From Fodinicurvata fenggangensis DSM 21160 (GTDB lineage: Bacteria > Pseudomonadota > Alphaproteobacteria > Kiloniellales > DSM-21159): DNA of 64,000 nucleotides. Under the pieces are notes generated by a model, which saw only the letters and a list, made by a program, of their open reading frames with translations, searched no databases and was not told where the DNA came from. Shown one piece after another: positions 1-8,384 of the stretch. Location: NCBI RefSeq assembly GCF_000686045.1, contig NZ_JMLV01000013.1, positions 40,321-104,320 of the forward strand, written 5' to 3'. The first letter of the stretch is position 1. Every line of letters begins with the position of its first letter. Position numbers and translations under genes: made by a program.

Positions 1-493
1 CCTGCAAACGGCGCGCCTGCATTACCTGGTACTGGCTCTTCAGGCGCTGAACGGCGGAGTCGTCGAACCGCGGCTCGGTCAGGGCCATGCGCAGATAGTC
101 GAAGGCCTCGTCGCGATTGCGCGTCAGGGTCATCAGTGAGCCGCTGAATCGGTCGCGACTTGTATTGAAGGACATGCGGATCGAACGGTTGTCCAGAGCT
201 TCCTGGAAAGCCGTAGAGTCAAGCTCGCCCGCGCCTTCATCCAGCAGGGCCGCCGTCAAGCCTGCCAGACCCTCCTTGCCCTCGGGGTCCGTTGCCGAGC
301 CGCCGCGAAAGGCGAACTCCACCGCCAGCACGGGATTGCTGTGATCCTCGACCAGCCAGGCCTCGATCCCTCCGGGGGAAACCACCTTCTGGATATCCAT
401 CGCCCGGGCGGCCAGGGGTGTTGCGAGACAAAGCAGCAGACCCAGAAGCAGGGTCGACACCAACTGCGGAAGGGAACGGAAACGCGCCATCAT
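1..493 (-). CDS. M16 family peptidase-like protein, catalytically degenerate partner (partial, C-terminus outside window)
   Basis: The gene runs off the left edge, so only the first ~164 residues are visible. Two adjacent ATG codons (493 and 490) begin a protein with an N-terminal signal peptide (hydrophobic LVSTLLLGLLLCLATPLAARA) followed by a pitrilysin-type N-terminal domain (DIQKVVSPGGIEAWLVEDHSNPVLAVEFAF). Where an active M16 enzyme has HxxEH, this one has a GLAGLTAALLDEGAGE-type helix without the two histidines, so it is the non-catalytic type. It lies 11 bp downstream of a gene encoding an M16 protein with an intact zinc motif. Bacterial M16B peptidases often work as such active/inactive heterodimers in the periplasm; that role here is inferred from family knowledge and gene order. 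The substrate is unknown. Confidence 0.85.
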   Translation of the reverse strand, partial: MMARFRSLPQLVSTLLLGLLLCLATPLAARAMDIQKVVSPGGIEAWLVEDHSNPVLAVEFAFRGGSATDPEGKEGLAGLTAALLDEGAGELDSTAFQEALDNRSIRMSFNTSRDRFSGSLMTLTRNRDEAFDYLRMALTEPRFDDSAVQRLKSQYQVMQARRLQ

Positions 494-504
494 GCTCTCT
501 GCCC

Positions 505-1848
505 TCACGAGGTCGGTTCGCTTTTCAGGACGCCCGTGACCGAACGGTTCGGGTCGAAAACCAGCTCTGCCGCCGCCTCGACCTCTTCAGCCGTGACCTC
601 ACCGATGCGATCGGGCCAGGCTTCGATATCCTTCAGGTCCTGTCCGGTGGTGAGCGCCCGTCCGATGAAATGGGCCGGCCCGCTGACGGAATCCTGGGCA
701 TAGGCGACGGAATCCATCAGGCGTTGGCGCGCCTGTTCGACTTCCTGTTCGCTGACGCCGTCTTCCAGGAGACCTGTGATCTCAGCGCGCAGCGCCGCTT
801 CCGCCTTGGCAAGGTCGTCGCCCTTGCGCGGTGTCACCGAGATGGAGAATTCCGAAAGATCCAGGCTGTTGGCACGATAGCCTGCGCTGGCGCCGGCGGC
901 AATTTCCTGATTCACCACCAGTTCCTGGTACAGTCGCCCGGTTCGCCCGCCCATCAGTTCGTCGAGGACCTGCAGGGCGTAGGGCGTAGCATCGCTGCTG
1001 TCGCCCAGCGCAGTGTTATAGCTCGGGGCCAGGTAACTGATGCTCACCGAAGGCTGCCCCACCTGTGTATCCGCCAACTCCACGCGACGGCTGGCCCACT
1101 GGCGCGGCTCCTCCACACGCTGGCGCTCCGGTACGGCGCGCTCAGGAATGTCGCCGTAATGCGTCTCGGCCAGGCGGCGCACCTCCTCGACGGTGGTATC
1201 GCCGGCCACGATCAGGATCGCATTGTTGGGCGCATACCAGGTCTCGTAGAAATCCAGGGCGATGTCTGCATCAAGCTGCCGGATCTCGTCTTCCCAGCCG
1301 ATGATCGGGCGGCCATAGGGGTGATGCAGGTAAAGGGCAGCCGAAACCATCTCGCTCAGCTGCGAGGACGGCTCGTTGTCGACCCGGCTGCGGCGCTCCT
1401 CCAGCACGACATCCCGCTCTGGATTGACTTCGGACTCCTCCAGGAGCAGGCCGGTCATGCGATCGGCCTCGAGTTCCATCACCATGTCCAGCCGGTCGCT
1501 GGCGATGGTCTGGAAGTAGGCCGTGAAGTCATAGGAGGTATAGGCATTGTCCTGCCCGCCTTCGCGGGCGACGAGACGCGAGAACTCGCCGGGCTCGACC
1601 TTGTCGGTGCCCTTGAACATCAGGTGTTCCAGGAAGTGCGCGATCCCCGACTGGCCAACCGGCTCGTCGGCCGAGCCCACCCTGTACCAGACCATGTGGG
1701 TCAGGATGGGCGCGCGGTCATTGGGGACCACGACGACCTGCAGGCCGTTGTCCAGGGTGAAGCTTTCAGGCTCGAAGACCTGCGCCTGCACAACCGGCGC
1801 CAGGGCGAGGGTGACGAAGAACACAAGGGGTGCAAGCAAGTTACGCAT
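505..1848 (-). CDS. M16 family zinc metallopeptidase (active subunit)
   Basis: Periplasmic M16 (pitrilysin/insulinase-type) peptidase of 447 residues. I chose ATG at 1848 because it directly precedes a signal peptide (MRNLLAPLVFFVTLALAPVV, then QAQ). An upstream in-frame start at 1938 would add an unstructured leader and abut the next gene's stop. The inverted zinc motif HFLEH sits at residues 71-75, and a downstream glutamate-rich segment (NPERDVVLEERRSR) carries the expected third ligand. The C-terminal half has the M16 inactive repeat (FDPNRSVTGVLKSEPTS at the end). The gene is followed after 11 bp by a second M16 gene lacking the zinc motif, so the two probably form a heterodimer. The physiological substrate cannot be told from sequence. 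Confidence 0.92.
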   Translation of the reverse strand: MRNLLAPLVFFVTLALAPVVQAQVFEPESFTLDNGLQVVVVPNDRAPILTHMVWYRVGSADEPVGQSGIAHFLEHLMFKGTDKVEPGEFSRLVAREGGQDNAYTSYDFTAYFQTIASDRLDMVMELEADRMTGLLLEESEVNPERDVVLEERRSRVDNEPSSQLSEMVSAALYLHHPYGRPIIGWEDEIRQLDADIALDFYETWYAPNNAILIVAGDTTVEEVRRLAETHYGDIPERAVPERQRVEEPRQWASRRVELADTQVGQPSVSISYLAPSYNTALGDSSDATPYALQVLDELMGGRTGRLYQELVVNQEIAAGASAGYRANSLDLSEFSISVTPRKGDDLAKAEAALRAEITGLLEDGVSEQEVEQARQRLMDSVAYAQDSVSGPAHFIGRALTTGQDLKDIEAWPDRIGEVTAEEVEAAAELVFDPNRSVTGVLKSEPTS

Positions 1849-1937
1849 GGAAGCCTTCCGAAGCGGGCCGTGATCCGAACACCCATGTGATATGGGGCCG
1901 GACTGCGGTCTCGCAATCCGCAGCCCGGCCCCGACCA

Positions 1938-2522
1938 TCAGAATAGCTTTTCGAACAGCGTTTGTTCGGGCTTTTCGATGACGGGGACACCTTCACCCGT
2001 TGGGGTCTCACCCATGGCGGACGCAGCCCGCAGACGCCGCGATTCAGCCGACGGGTCGATGACATCACCCGTCAGCTTTTCATCGGTTTGCCAGAAGATC
2101 AGGTCTTCCAGCAGGCTTTCGTTGGCCTCGTTGATCTGGCTTGTTTCGCGCTCGATCTCCTGACGGATATCCGGGTCGGCCTGGTCGGCGCCGGCGGCAC
2201 GAGCCAAGGCGACCTCGCCTTGCGAGCGGCCATCATCCGGCCTCTGCTGCCGAGCCTCGGAGTCCTCGTCCTCGATGCGGAAGACGGTCTGACGCGCCCG
2301 GTCGGTGGGCGAGCCTTCCTGAGGGCGACGCGCACCGGGGGTGGGCGGTCGCAGGGAATAATCCGGAGGCATCGTCAGTGGTGCCCTGGACACCACGCGG
2401 AATTCATCCGGCGACGAACGCGTCAAGCCAAACTGCTTGCGAATATCGCTGCCACAGCCCGCCAGCAACACGGCTGCCGCAAGCAGTCCGACAACACCTG
2501 CTGTCCGCTTAAATCTGGTCAT
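1938..2522 (-). CDS. DUF3035/BamF-like outer-membrane lipoprotein
   Basis: Small lipoprotein of 194 residues. ATG at 2522 begins a classic type II signal peptide: MTRFKR, then a hydrophobic stretch and the lipobox LLAGC with Cys at residue 23. The mature part has the LTRSSPDEFRVVSRAPL-MPPDYSLRPP pattern typical of the alphaproteobacterial DUF3035 family, reported as BamF, an accessory subunit of the beta-barrel assembly machine. It lies between lspA (the signal peptidase that would mature it) and the M16 peptidases, all on the minus strand and closely spaced, which suggests one envelope-biogenesis operon. The rest is charged and low in predicted structure. Family assignment is from motif recognition; participation in the Bam complex is inferred. 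Confidence 0.8.
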   Translation of the reverse strand: MTRFKRTAGVVGLLAAAVLLAGCGSDIRKQFGLTRSSPDEFRVVSRAPLTMPPDYSLRPPTPGARRPQEGSPTDRARQTVFRIEDEDSEARQQRPDDGRSQGEVALARAAGADQADPDIRQEIERETSQINEANESLLEDLIFWQTDEKLTGDVIDPSAESRRLRAASAMGETPTGEGVPVIEKPEQTLFEKLF

Positions 2523-2556
2523 TACTCCTGCCACCTTTCGCCTGCCTATCCTGCAT

Positions 2557-3051
2557 TCAATCTTTAACGCCGTCTTGCTCCCCGAACAACCCGTCCCATA
2601 GCAGCAGGGCAACACCTGCCACAATAGCCGAATCGGCCAGGTTGAATGCAGGCCAATGCCAGCCTGCATAATGGAAGTCCAGGAAATCGACCACACCGGG
2701 GTGTATAAAGCGGTCGATCACGTTGCCCAGCGCTCCACCCGAAACCATCCCGACGGCCAGGATCATCATGACATTGGTCTGCTGGCGCAACCAATAGAGC
2801 AGGGCCAGGACGATCAGCAGCGAGATGACGGAGAGCACATAGGGTTGCCAGGGACTGCCCCCGGCCAGCAATCCGAAGGAAACCCCACGGTTATAGGTCA
2901 GGACCAGGTTGAAGAAGCCTGTCACCTCGATGATGCGCGGCGGCTGCATCACTTCAAGCAGAACGAACCACTTGGTGGCCTGGTCCAGCACGGCGATCAG
3001 GCCGGCCAGGCCCAAGGCTTTTCCCAGGGCGGCCCGTGCATTTCCGCTCAT
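2557..3051 (-). CDS. lspA: Lipoprotein signal peptidase (signal peptidase II)
   Basis: Integral inner-membrane aspartyl peptidase that removes the signal peptide from diacylglyceryl-modified prolipoproteins. The 164-residue product starts at ATG 3051, which overlaps the ileS stop by four bases (ATGA), a common translational coupling in this gene pair. It has four hydrophobic segments and the family motifs NLVLTYNRGVSFGLL, GGALGNVIDRF and FNLADSAI. The last two carry the catalytic aspartates. Longer upstream extensions in the same frame run inside ileS and look spurious. The BamF-like lipoprotein next door would be one of its substrates. Confidence 0.97.
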   Translation of the reverse strand: MSGNARAALGKALGLAGLIAVLDQATKWFVLLEVMQPPRIIEVTGFFNLVLTYNRGVSFGLLAGGSPWQPYVLSVISLLIVLALLYWLRQQTNVMMILAVGMVSGGALGNVIDRFIHPGVVDFLDFHYAGWHWPAFNLADSAIVAGVALLLWDGLFGEQDGVKD

Positions 3052-5894
3052 TGCGCAGCCGTGTCCAACTGTGCCACGGCGGAGGCACAGCGCCCGCAGG
3101 CGCCGGGCGCATGGGGATAGCTGCCCACGTCCGGCAGCACCTGCCAGCAGCGTTCGCATTTCTCGCCCTCGGCGTCCTGGACCACCACTGCAACGCCCGG
3201 CACCTCCTCCAGGCGATAGGCCGCCTGTGGCGCCGCATCGCCCCGCAGCTCGATGCCAGAGGTAATGCATATCTCCGCAAAATCCTCGTTGTCGAGCAAC
3301 TCGCGAAGTGCCGGATCATCCACATGCACCGCCGGACGGGCCTGAAGCGACGACCCGATGCGCTTCTCCGCACGCTCAAGTTCCAGCGCACCGGTGACCA
3401 CCCGTCGCGCCTGACGGATGCGGGTCCACTTCTCCGCAAGTTCGGGCTGCGACCAGCCCGCGGGAACTTCCGGGAAGCTGCGCAGGTGAACGCTTTCGGC
3501 CTCGCCGGTCTTGCCCCTGGCCCACCAGGCTTCCTCGGCCGTGAAGCAGAGGATCGGCGCCAGCCAGGCGCTCAGGTGATCGAACAGGATATCCAGGACG
3601 GTGCGACAGGCGCGGCGTTTCGTCGAGGATGGCAGGTCGCAGTAGAGACTGTCCTTGCGCACATCCAGGTAGAAGGCCGACAGGTCCACAGCACAGAAGT
3701 GGTGCAGTGTCTGGTAGATTTCATGGAACGAGAAATCCTCGCAGCCGCTGCGCACGATCCCGTCGATCTCCTGTACGCGATGCAGGACCCAGCGCTCCAG
3801 TTCCGGCAGCGCGTCATAGTCCACCTTTTCGGAGTCCGTGAATCCGTCCAGGGCCCCCAGCAGGTAGCGCAGGGTATTGCGCAGGCGGCGATAGGCATCG
3901 ACCTGGTACTTCAGGATTTCCTTGCCGATGCGCAGATCTTCCGAGAAGTCGGAGGCCACCACCCAGAGGCGCAGGATATCGGCGCCCTCGCGGTTGATGA
4001 CGTCATGCGGCGCCGTCACGTTGCCCAGGGACTTGGACATCTTGCGGCTCTTCTCGTCCAGCACGAAGCCGTGGGTCAGCACCGCCTCGTAGGGCGCACG
4101 TCCGCGCGTGCCGCAGGATTCCAGAAGCGAGGTGTGGAACCAGCCGCGATGCTGGTCCGAGCCCTCAAGATAGAGCGAAGCCGGCCACTTCAGGTCGTCA
4201 CGGGCTTCCAGCACGAAGGCATGGGTGGAGCCGCTGTCGAACCAGACCTCGACCACGTCCTGGATCTGTTCGTAATCCTCGGCGTCGTAGTCGTCGCCCA
4301 GCCAGCGCTCCGGCGGCGAATGGAACCAGGCATCTCCGCCCTCGGCCTCGAAGGCCTCGGCAACGCGATCGATCACCGCCTGGTCGCGCAGCGGCTCCCC
4401 CGTCTGCTTGTGCACGAACAGCGGCAGGGGCACGCCCCACAGGCGCTGGCGCGAAATGCACCAGTCGGGGCGCTGCTCGATCATGCTGCGCAGGCGCAGC
4501 TGGCCGCGCGGTGGCACGAAACGGGTCTCGTCGATGGCCGTCAGCGCCTTCTCCCGCAGGTCGTTCTCTTCCATGGAAATGAACCACTGCGGCGTGTTGC
4601 GGAACAGCAGCGGCGCCTTGGAACGCCAGGAATGCGGATAGCTGTGCCTCAGCGAGCCCTTGGTGAGCAGCTTGCCGGCCTCCATCAGGGCCTTGATGAC
4701 CGCTCCGTTGGCATCGCCGTCCTTGCCCTCTCGGGTATAGACCACCTTGCCCGCGAACAGCGGCACATGGGGCAGGAAGCGTCCCTCGCCATCGATGGTC
4801 TGGGGAATCTCCAGGCCGTGTTCCAGGCCCAGGTAATAGTCGTCTGTGCCGTGCCCGGGCGCGGCATGGACGAAGCCCGTACCCTGGTCCGTGGTGACGA
4901 AATCGCCCGGCAGCAGCGGCGTGTCCTGGGAATAGCCCTGGTCGTGGAAGGGGTGATCCAGGATGGCGCCAGCCAGTTCATGTCCCTTCATGCGCTCCAG
5001 GCGCTTGGCGGACTCGATGCCGGCGTCCTGCAACACCTGCTCCTGCAGGGCCTCGGCCACCATGAAGCGCTCGCCGGGCACGGCCAGGGACTTCTCGGTG
5101 ACACTCTCGACCTCCAGCAGCAGGTAATCCACGTCCTCGGCATAAGCCACGGCCCGGTTGCCCGGAATGGTCCAGGGCGTCGTGGTCCAGATGATAACCG
5201 ATGCGCCCTCCAGCACGGGTTTCGGCGTCTTGCGGAAGGGAAAGCGCACCCAGATGGTGGGCGACTTGTGTTCGTGGTACTCCACCTCGGCGTCGGCCAG
5301 CGCCGTCTTCTCGGCCACCGACCACAAGACGGGGCGCGAACCGGCATAGAGACCGCCGTTCATCAGGAACTTGCCGATCTCGCGCACGATCTGTGCCTCG
5401 GCGGAAAAGGCCATGGTGGTATAGGGGCGCTTCCAGTCGCCGATCACGCCCAGACGCTGGAATTCCTCGGTCTGCTGTGCGACCCAGCCCTCGGCGAAGG
5501 ACCGGCACTCCTGCCGGAACTCGACCCGGTCCACCGCGTCCTTGTCCAGGCCCTTCTCGCGATAGCCCTCCTCGACCTTCCATTCGATGGGCAGGCCGTG
5601 ACAGTCCCAGCCCGGCACATAGTTGGCATCCTTGCCCAGCATCTGCTGGCCGCGGTTGATGACGTCCTTCAGGATCTTGTTCAGCGCATGGCCCATGTGC
5701 AGGTGCCCGTTGGCATAGGGCGGCCCGTCGTGCAGGACGAATTTCTCCCGCCCGCGCGATGCTTCGCGCTGCCGGCTGTAAAGATCCATGTCCTTCCAGT
5801 GCTCAAGGATTTCCGGCTCGCGCTTTGCCAGTCCGGCGCGCATGGGAAACTCGGTCTTGGGCAGGAAAACGGTGGAGCGGTAATCGCGGGTCAT
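3048..5894 (-). CDS. ileS: Isoleucyl-tRNA synthetase
   Basis: Class Ia aminoacyl-tRNA synthetase of 948 residues, the usual bacterial length. It shows the HIGH-type signature in PYANGHLHMGHAL near residue 60, the editing (CP1) domain with WTTTPWTIPGNRAVA and GTGFVHAAPGHG, the WCISRQRLWG segment, and KMSKSLGN near residue 610. The C-terminus has a zinc-finger type CERCW...CGRC pair, as in standard bacterial IleRS. The stop overlaps the start of lspA. ribF, often found upstream of ileS, is not present here; the preceding 266 bp hold no recognisable gene. I saw no T-box leader, which would not be expected in this lineage. Confidence 0.98.
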   Translation of the reverse strand: MTRDYRSTVFLPKTEFPMRAGLAKREPEILEHWKDMDLYSRQREASRGREKFVLHDGPPYANGHLHMGHALNKILKDVINRGQQMLGKDANYVPGWDCHGLPIEWKVEEGYREKGLDKDAVDRVEFRQECRSFAEGWVAQQTEEFQRLGVIGDWKRPYTTMAFSAEAQIVREIGKFLMNGGLYAGSRPVLWSVAEKTALADAEVEYHEHKSPTIWVRFPFRKTPKPVLEGASVIIWTTTPWTIPGNRAVAYAEDVDYLLLEVESVTEKSLAVPGERFMVAEALQEQVLQDAGIESAKRLERMKGHELAGAILDHPFHDQGYSQDTPLLPGDFVTTDQGTGFVHAAPGHGTDDYYLGLEHGLEIPQTIDGEGRFLPHVPLFAGKVVYTREGKDGDANGAVIKALMEAGKLLTKGSLRHSYPHSWRSKAPLLFRNTPQWFISMEENDLREKALTAIDETRFVPPRGQLRLRSMIEQRPDWCISRQRLWGVPLPLFVHKQTGEPLRDQAVIDRVAEAFEAEGGDAWFHSPPERWLGDDYDAEDYEQIQDVVEVWFDSGSTHAFVLEARDDLKWPASLYLEGSDQHRGWFHTSLLESCGTRGRAPYEAVLTHGFVLDEKSRKMSKSLGNVTAPHDVINREGADILRLWVVASDFSEDLRIGKEILKYQVDAYRRLRNTLRYLLGALDGFTDSEKVDYDALPELERWVLHRVQEIDGIVRSGCEDFSFHEIYQTLHHFCAVDLSAFYLDVRKDSLYCDLPSSTKRRACRTVLDILFDHLSAWLAPILCFTAEEAWWARGKTGEAESVHLRSFPEVPAGWSQPELAEKWTRIRQARRVVTGALELERAEKRIGSSLQARPAVHVDDPALRELLDNEDFAEICITSGIELRGDAAPQAAYRLEEVPGVAVVVQDAEGEKCERCWQVLPDVGSYPHAPGACGRCASAVAQLDTAAQ

Positions 5895-6160
5895 CTGGCA
5901 GAAACCTTGGGCTGGGCTTGGGCGCTCGTCTGGCTGGTCCGTGGCAGGCTAAGCGGCTTGCGGGCAATTCCTCGGACAGGGTCCCTGCCGAGGCGTTCCC
6001 CGGACAGGAGCCATTGCATCCCGGCCTTCCTCAGAAGACCGGGCCCATAATTCGCAAACTGTCGGATCGCCGCACATACCGCATCATGCGCGCGGATGGT
6101 AATGATCCCGCGTTCCGGGTCAAGCGCCATGGGGTGTGGGAACGGGCGCTTGCGCAGCCT

Positions 6161-6610
6161 TTATTCGGCGGCGGCGGTTTCCTGTGCCCGGCTGGCAACC
6201 ATCAGGGTGGCTTCCCCTTCCAGCACGTTCTTGCCGTTTACCAGGCAGACCGTGTTGAACACGACCCGGCGGCTGTCGCTGTCGATGGACTTGACCGTCA
6301 CCTCGGCCGTGACGGTGTCGCCGATGCGCACCGGACGCTTGAAGCTGAGCGACTGGTCCACATAGACGGCTCCGGGGCCCGGCAGGCGGGTGCCCAGCAC
6401 GGCCGATACGAACCCGGCCGTCAGCATGCCATGAGCGATCCGCCCCTTGAACATGGTGGTCTCGGCATAGTCCTGGTCCAGATGCAGCGGGTTGGTGTCG
6501 CCGGTGATTCCGGCATAAAGCACGATGTCCGCCTCAGTCACGGTCTTGGCAAAGCGCTCGACCATCCCGGTTTCCAGATCTTCAAGGAAATAGCCTCGGC
6601 TACCCTGCAT
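6161..6610 (-). CDS. MaoC-like (R)-specific enoyl-CoA hydratase / acyl dehydratase
   Basis: Single hot-dog-fold protein of 149 residues. The start at ATG 6610 gives MQGSRGYFLEDLETGM, which matches the family N-terminus; the longer frame adds 24 unrelated residues. The hydratase-2 motif is clear in YAGITGDTNPLHLDQDYA, with Asp and His in the D-x4-H spacing, followed by the FKGRIAHGML segment. Such proteins hydrate trans-2-enoyl-CoA to (R)-3-hydroxyacyl-CoA and can feed polyhydroxyalkanoate synthesis or fatty acid breakdown. No pha or fad gene is adjacent, so the pathway is not determined. It stands alone on the minus strand. Confidence 0.9.
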   Translation of the reverse strand: MQGSRGYFLEDLETGMVERFAKTVTEADIVLYAGITGDTNPLHLDQDYAETTMFKGRIAHGMLTAGFVSAVLGTRLPGPGAVYVDQSLSFKRPVRIGDTVTAEVTVKSIDSDSRRVVFNTVCLVNGKNVLEGEATLMVASRAQETAAAE

Positions 6611-7239
6611 GCTGTCCTGTCCTTCCCCGTCTGTGACGGACCTGCGGCGCAGGCCGTTCGATTCATTCGGTGTATTGTGCAATGCACAAAATACTATGGG
6701 ACGAGGCTCTGTGCAAATCCAGGCTCATCTCATTGAAATTTCCGTTTTTTCCATAAGATTGCGACACCCGGCTCATGCTGCAGACGCGAAATACCCGCTT
6801 TCGCCCCCGCATAAGCAGCATAGACATGCTGCTGTTCACCCCTCAGGACCACAAGCGCTACATCTGGAGCGGTATTGCCGTCTCGACCACAACCCCTAGC
6901 AAGCCGCCGGGCCACGGCACGGAACAGCACCTCTAAGGCCCGGCCCGGACGGGGTACCACCGAAGGCGAAATCGTGACATCTGTCTGATAGCAGGTGATT
7001 TATGATTAAAAATGAGCTACCATGGCTTTCTCGTTTTGCCATGCATGAAGCCATTGGAATTTGTGGTCTTCCACATGACGGTTGTCAGATACGCTAGATA
7101 CGGGACAGGCGTCCCCGGAACTCGCATTTCCAGCATGGTCCCAGTACAGGAACAACTCGTACAGGAAAGTCGGCATGGCTGTATCACGGCGTCTCGCATT
7201 GGGGCGCCGTTTGTTTTTCTCGCGTGGAGTCTTTAGCAA
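6611..7239. other. Non-coding stretch, probable long leader of the cold shock gene
   Basis: About 630 bp without a supportable gene. Short open frames occur on both strands but show no family features. The right part is probably the promoter and 5' untranslated leader of the downstream cold shock gene. I could not identify a convincing -35/-10 pair by eye. Confidence 0.4.
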
Positions 7240-7746
7240 GTGATGAGCGATTTTTCCGGGTCGGAAACCTCCCAGTCCCAAGTCAAGGCTGTCGTCAAGT
7301 GGTTCAACGCTACAAAGGGCTTTGGCTTTGTCCAGCCCATGGACGGATCACCCGATGCCTTCCTTCATGTTTCGGTGCTCCAGACCATCGGACGCAATGA
7401 CCTGCCGGAGGGTGCAGAGCTGATTTGCGATATCGGTCCAGGACGCAAGGGGTTGCAGGTTTCTGCAATCACCAGCATCGAATCCCTGCCGGAAGCCCCT
7501 GTCTCGAACGGCTTTGACCCGTCCCAGGGCGCAGCCGGGCCCGAGGTTCAGGGAACGGTCAAGTTCTTCAACAGCGACAAGGGATTCGGCTTCGTCGTTC
7601 CGGACGATGGCGGGAAGGATGTCTTCGTTTCCCTGCGCGTGCTCGAACGCGCACGCCTCAATGCCCTGGAACCCGACCAGCGGGTGCGCATGACGACCCG
7701 CATGGGAGAAAAGGGCCCGATGGCGGAAACCGTCGAACTGGCCTGA
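7240..7746 (+). CDS. Tandem two-domain cold shock protein
   Basis: 168-residue protein made of two cold shock domains. The first (about residues 14-75) begins QVKAVVKWFNATKGFGFVQP, and the second (about 100-165) begins VQGTVKFFNSDKGFGFVVPDDG. Both carry the RNP1-type aromatic motif KGFGFV used to bind single-stranded RNA or DNA. The start is GTG 7240 or the adjacent ATG 7243; GGAG at 7226-7229 fits either. Double-CSD proteins are common in alphaproteobacteria and usually act as RNA chaperones in cold adaptation or stationary phase. The gene is monocistronic and ends at a strong hairpin terminator. Confidence 0.93.
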   Translation: MMSDFSGSETSQSQVKAVVKWFNATKGFGFVQPMDGSPDAFLHVSVLQTIGRNDLPEGAELICDIGPGRKGLQVSAITSIESLPEAPVSNGFDPSQGAAGPEVQGTVKFFNSDKGFGFVVPDDGGKDVFVSLRVLERARLNALEPDQRVRMTTRMGEKGPMAETVELA

Positions 7747-7755
7747 CGGACTTTT

Positions 7756-7830
7756 CCTGCCGGTCTGGCCGGCAGGCACGCACGAACGCGGCTCACGGGC
7801 TCTACAGCCCGCGGCCGCGTTTTGCTTTTT
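7756..7830 (+). terminator. Tandem hairpins, rho-independent terminator of the cold shock gene
   Basis: A perfect 8-bp stem (CCTGCCGG/CCGGCAGG, 7756-7776) is followed by a second structure. In that one AACGCGGC (7785-7792) pairs with GCCGCGTT (7814-7821), an inner GGGCT/AGCCC stem lies inside, and a T-rich run ends at 7830. The second structure is a convincing intrinsic terminator. Confidence 0.8.
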
Positions 7831-7958
7831 GGCACCCCGGTGCGCACTTTTCTGAACCTGCTTTTCTTCCCTCTGCCGATCAGGATTGCGCCTGCAGCAA
7901 GGCAGTCATAACTGCATAGCAGGTTGATGCATTACCCCTCTAGGTATATGCAGAGTCC

Positions 7959-8384
7959 ATGAGTGCGCAGACCGAAAACCCTGTCGAATCTCGCGAAGGC
8001 CTGGACCTGACCTGCCCTGCCTACTGGCGGGGCACCATCAAGATGGGCCTGTCGCGCTTCTTCATCCTGCGCGTGCTCCATGACGGCCCCCTGCACGGCT
8101 ACGACATCGCCCGAACCGTCGAGCGCACCACCCACGGCTGCTGCTCGCCCACCGAAGGCGCGCTCTACCCCGCCCTGAAGGAGTTCGAGAAGGGCGGCTA
8201 TGTCACCGTCATGCCCATGGTTGTCGGCGGACGCACCCGCAAGGTCTACAGCCTGACGGAACGCGGACGCCAGGCCTTCCAGGTGGCACTGGCGGCCTGG
8301 ATGGAGGTCACCGACTGCCTGCTGGACACCGAGCGCCAGCTCGGCGGCCCGCCCGGACAGACGGATGGGGAGCGCACAACGTGA
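7959..8384 (+). CDS. PadR family transcriptional regulator
   Basis: 141-residue winged-helix regulator. The PadR core is seen in KMGLSRFFILRVLHDGPLHGYDIARTVE (about residues 28-55) and GALYPALKEFEKGGYVT, with the wing in GGRTRKVYSLTERGRQAF. Unusually, two adjacent cysteines (61 and 62) lie just before the recognition segment (THGCCSPTEGALYP), and another sits at residue 19. It overlaps the MFS transporter gene by four bases and is followed by arsH, so it probably represses this three-gene operon. The cysteine pair next to arsH makes binding of trivalent arsenic or a similar thiophilic ligand plausible, but that is inference. Confidence 0.9.
   Translation: MSAQTENPVESREGLDLTCPAYWRGTIKMGLSRFFILRVLHDGPLHGYDIARTVERTTHGCCSPTEGALYPALKEFEKGGYVTVMPMVVGGRTRKVYSLTERGRQAFQVALAAWMEVTDCLLDTERQLGGPPGQTDGERTT

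Noticed and set aside
292..1890. 532-codon plus-strand frame
   Set aside because: Antisense to the M16 peptidases, whose signal peptide and HFLEH motif are unmistakable.
3036..6050. 1004-codon open frame on the plus strand
   Set aside because: Antisense to ileS; the residues show no family features and arise from the GC-rich third positions of the real gene.
5895..6160. ribF or another gene upstream of ileS
   Set aside because: Only short frames without motifs; no flavokinase sequence.
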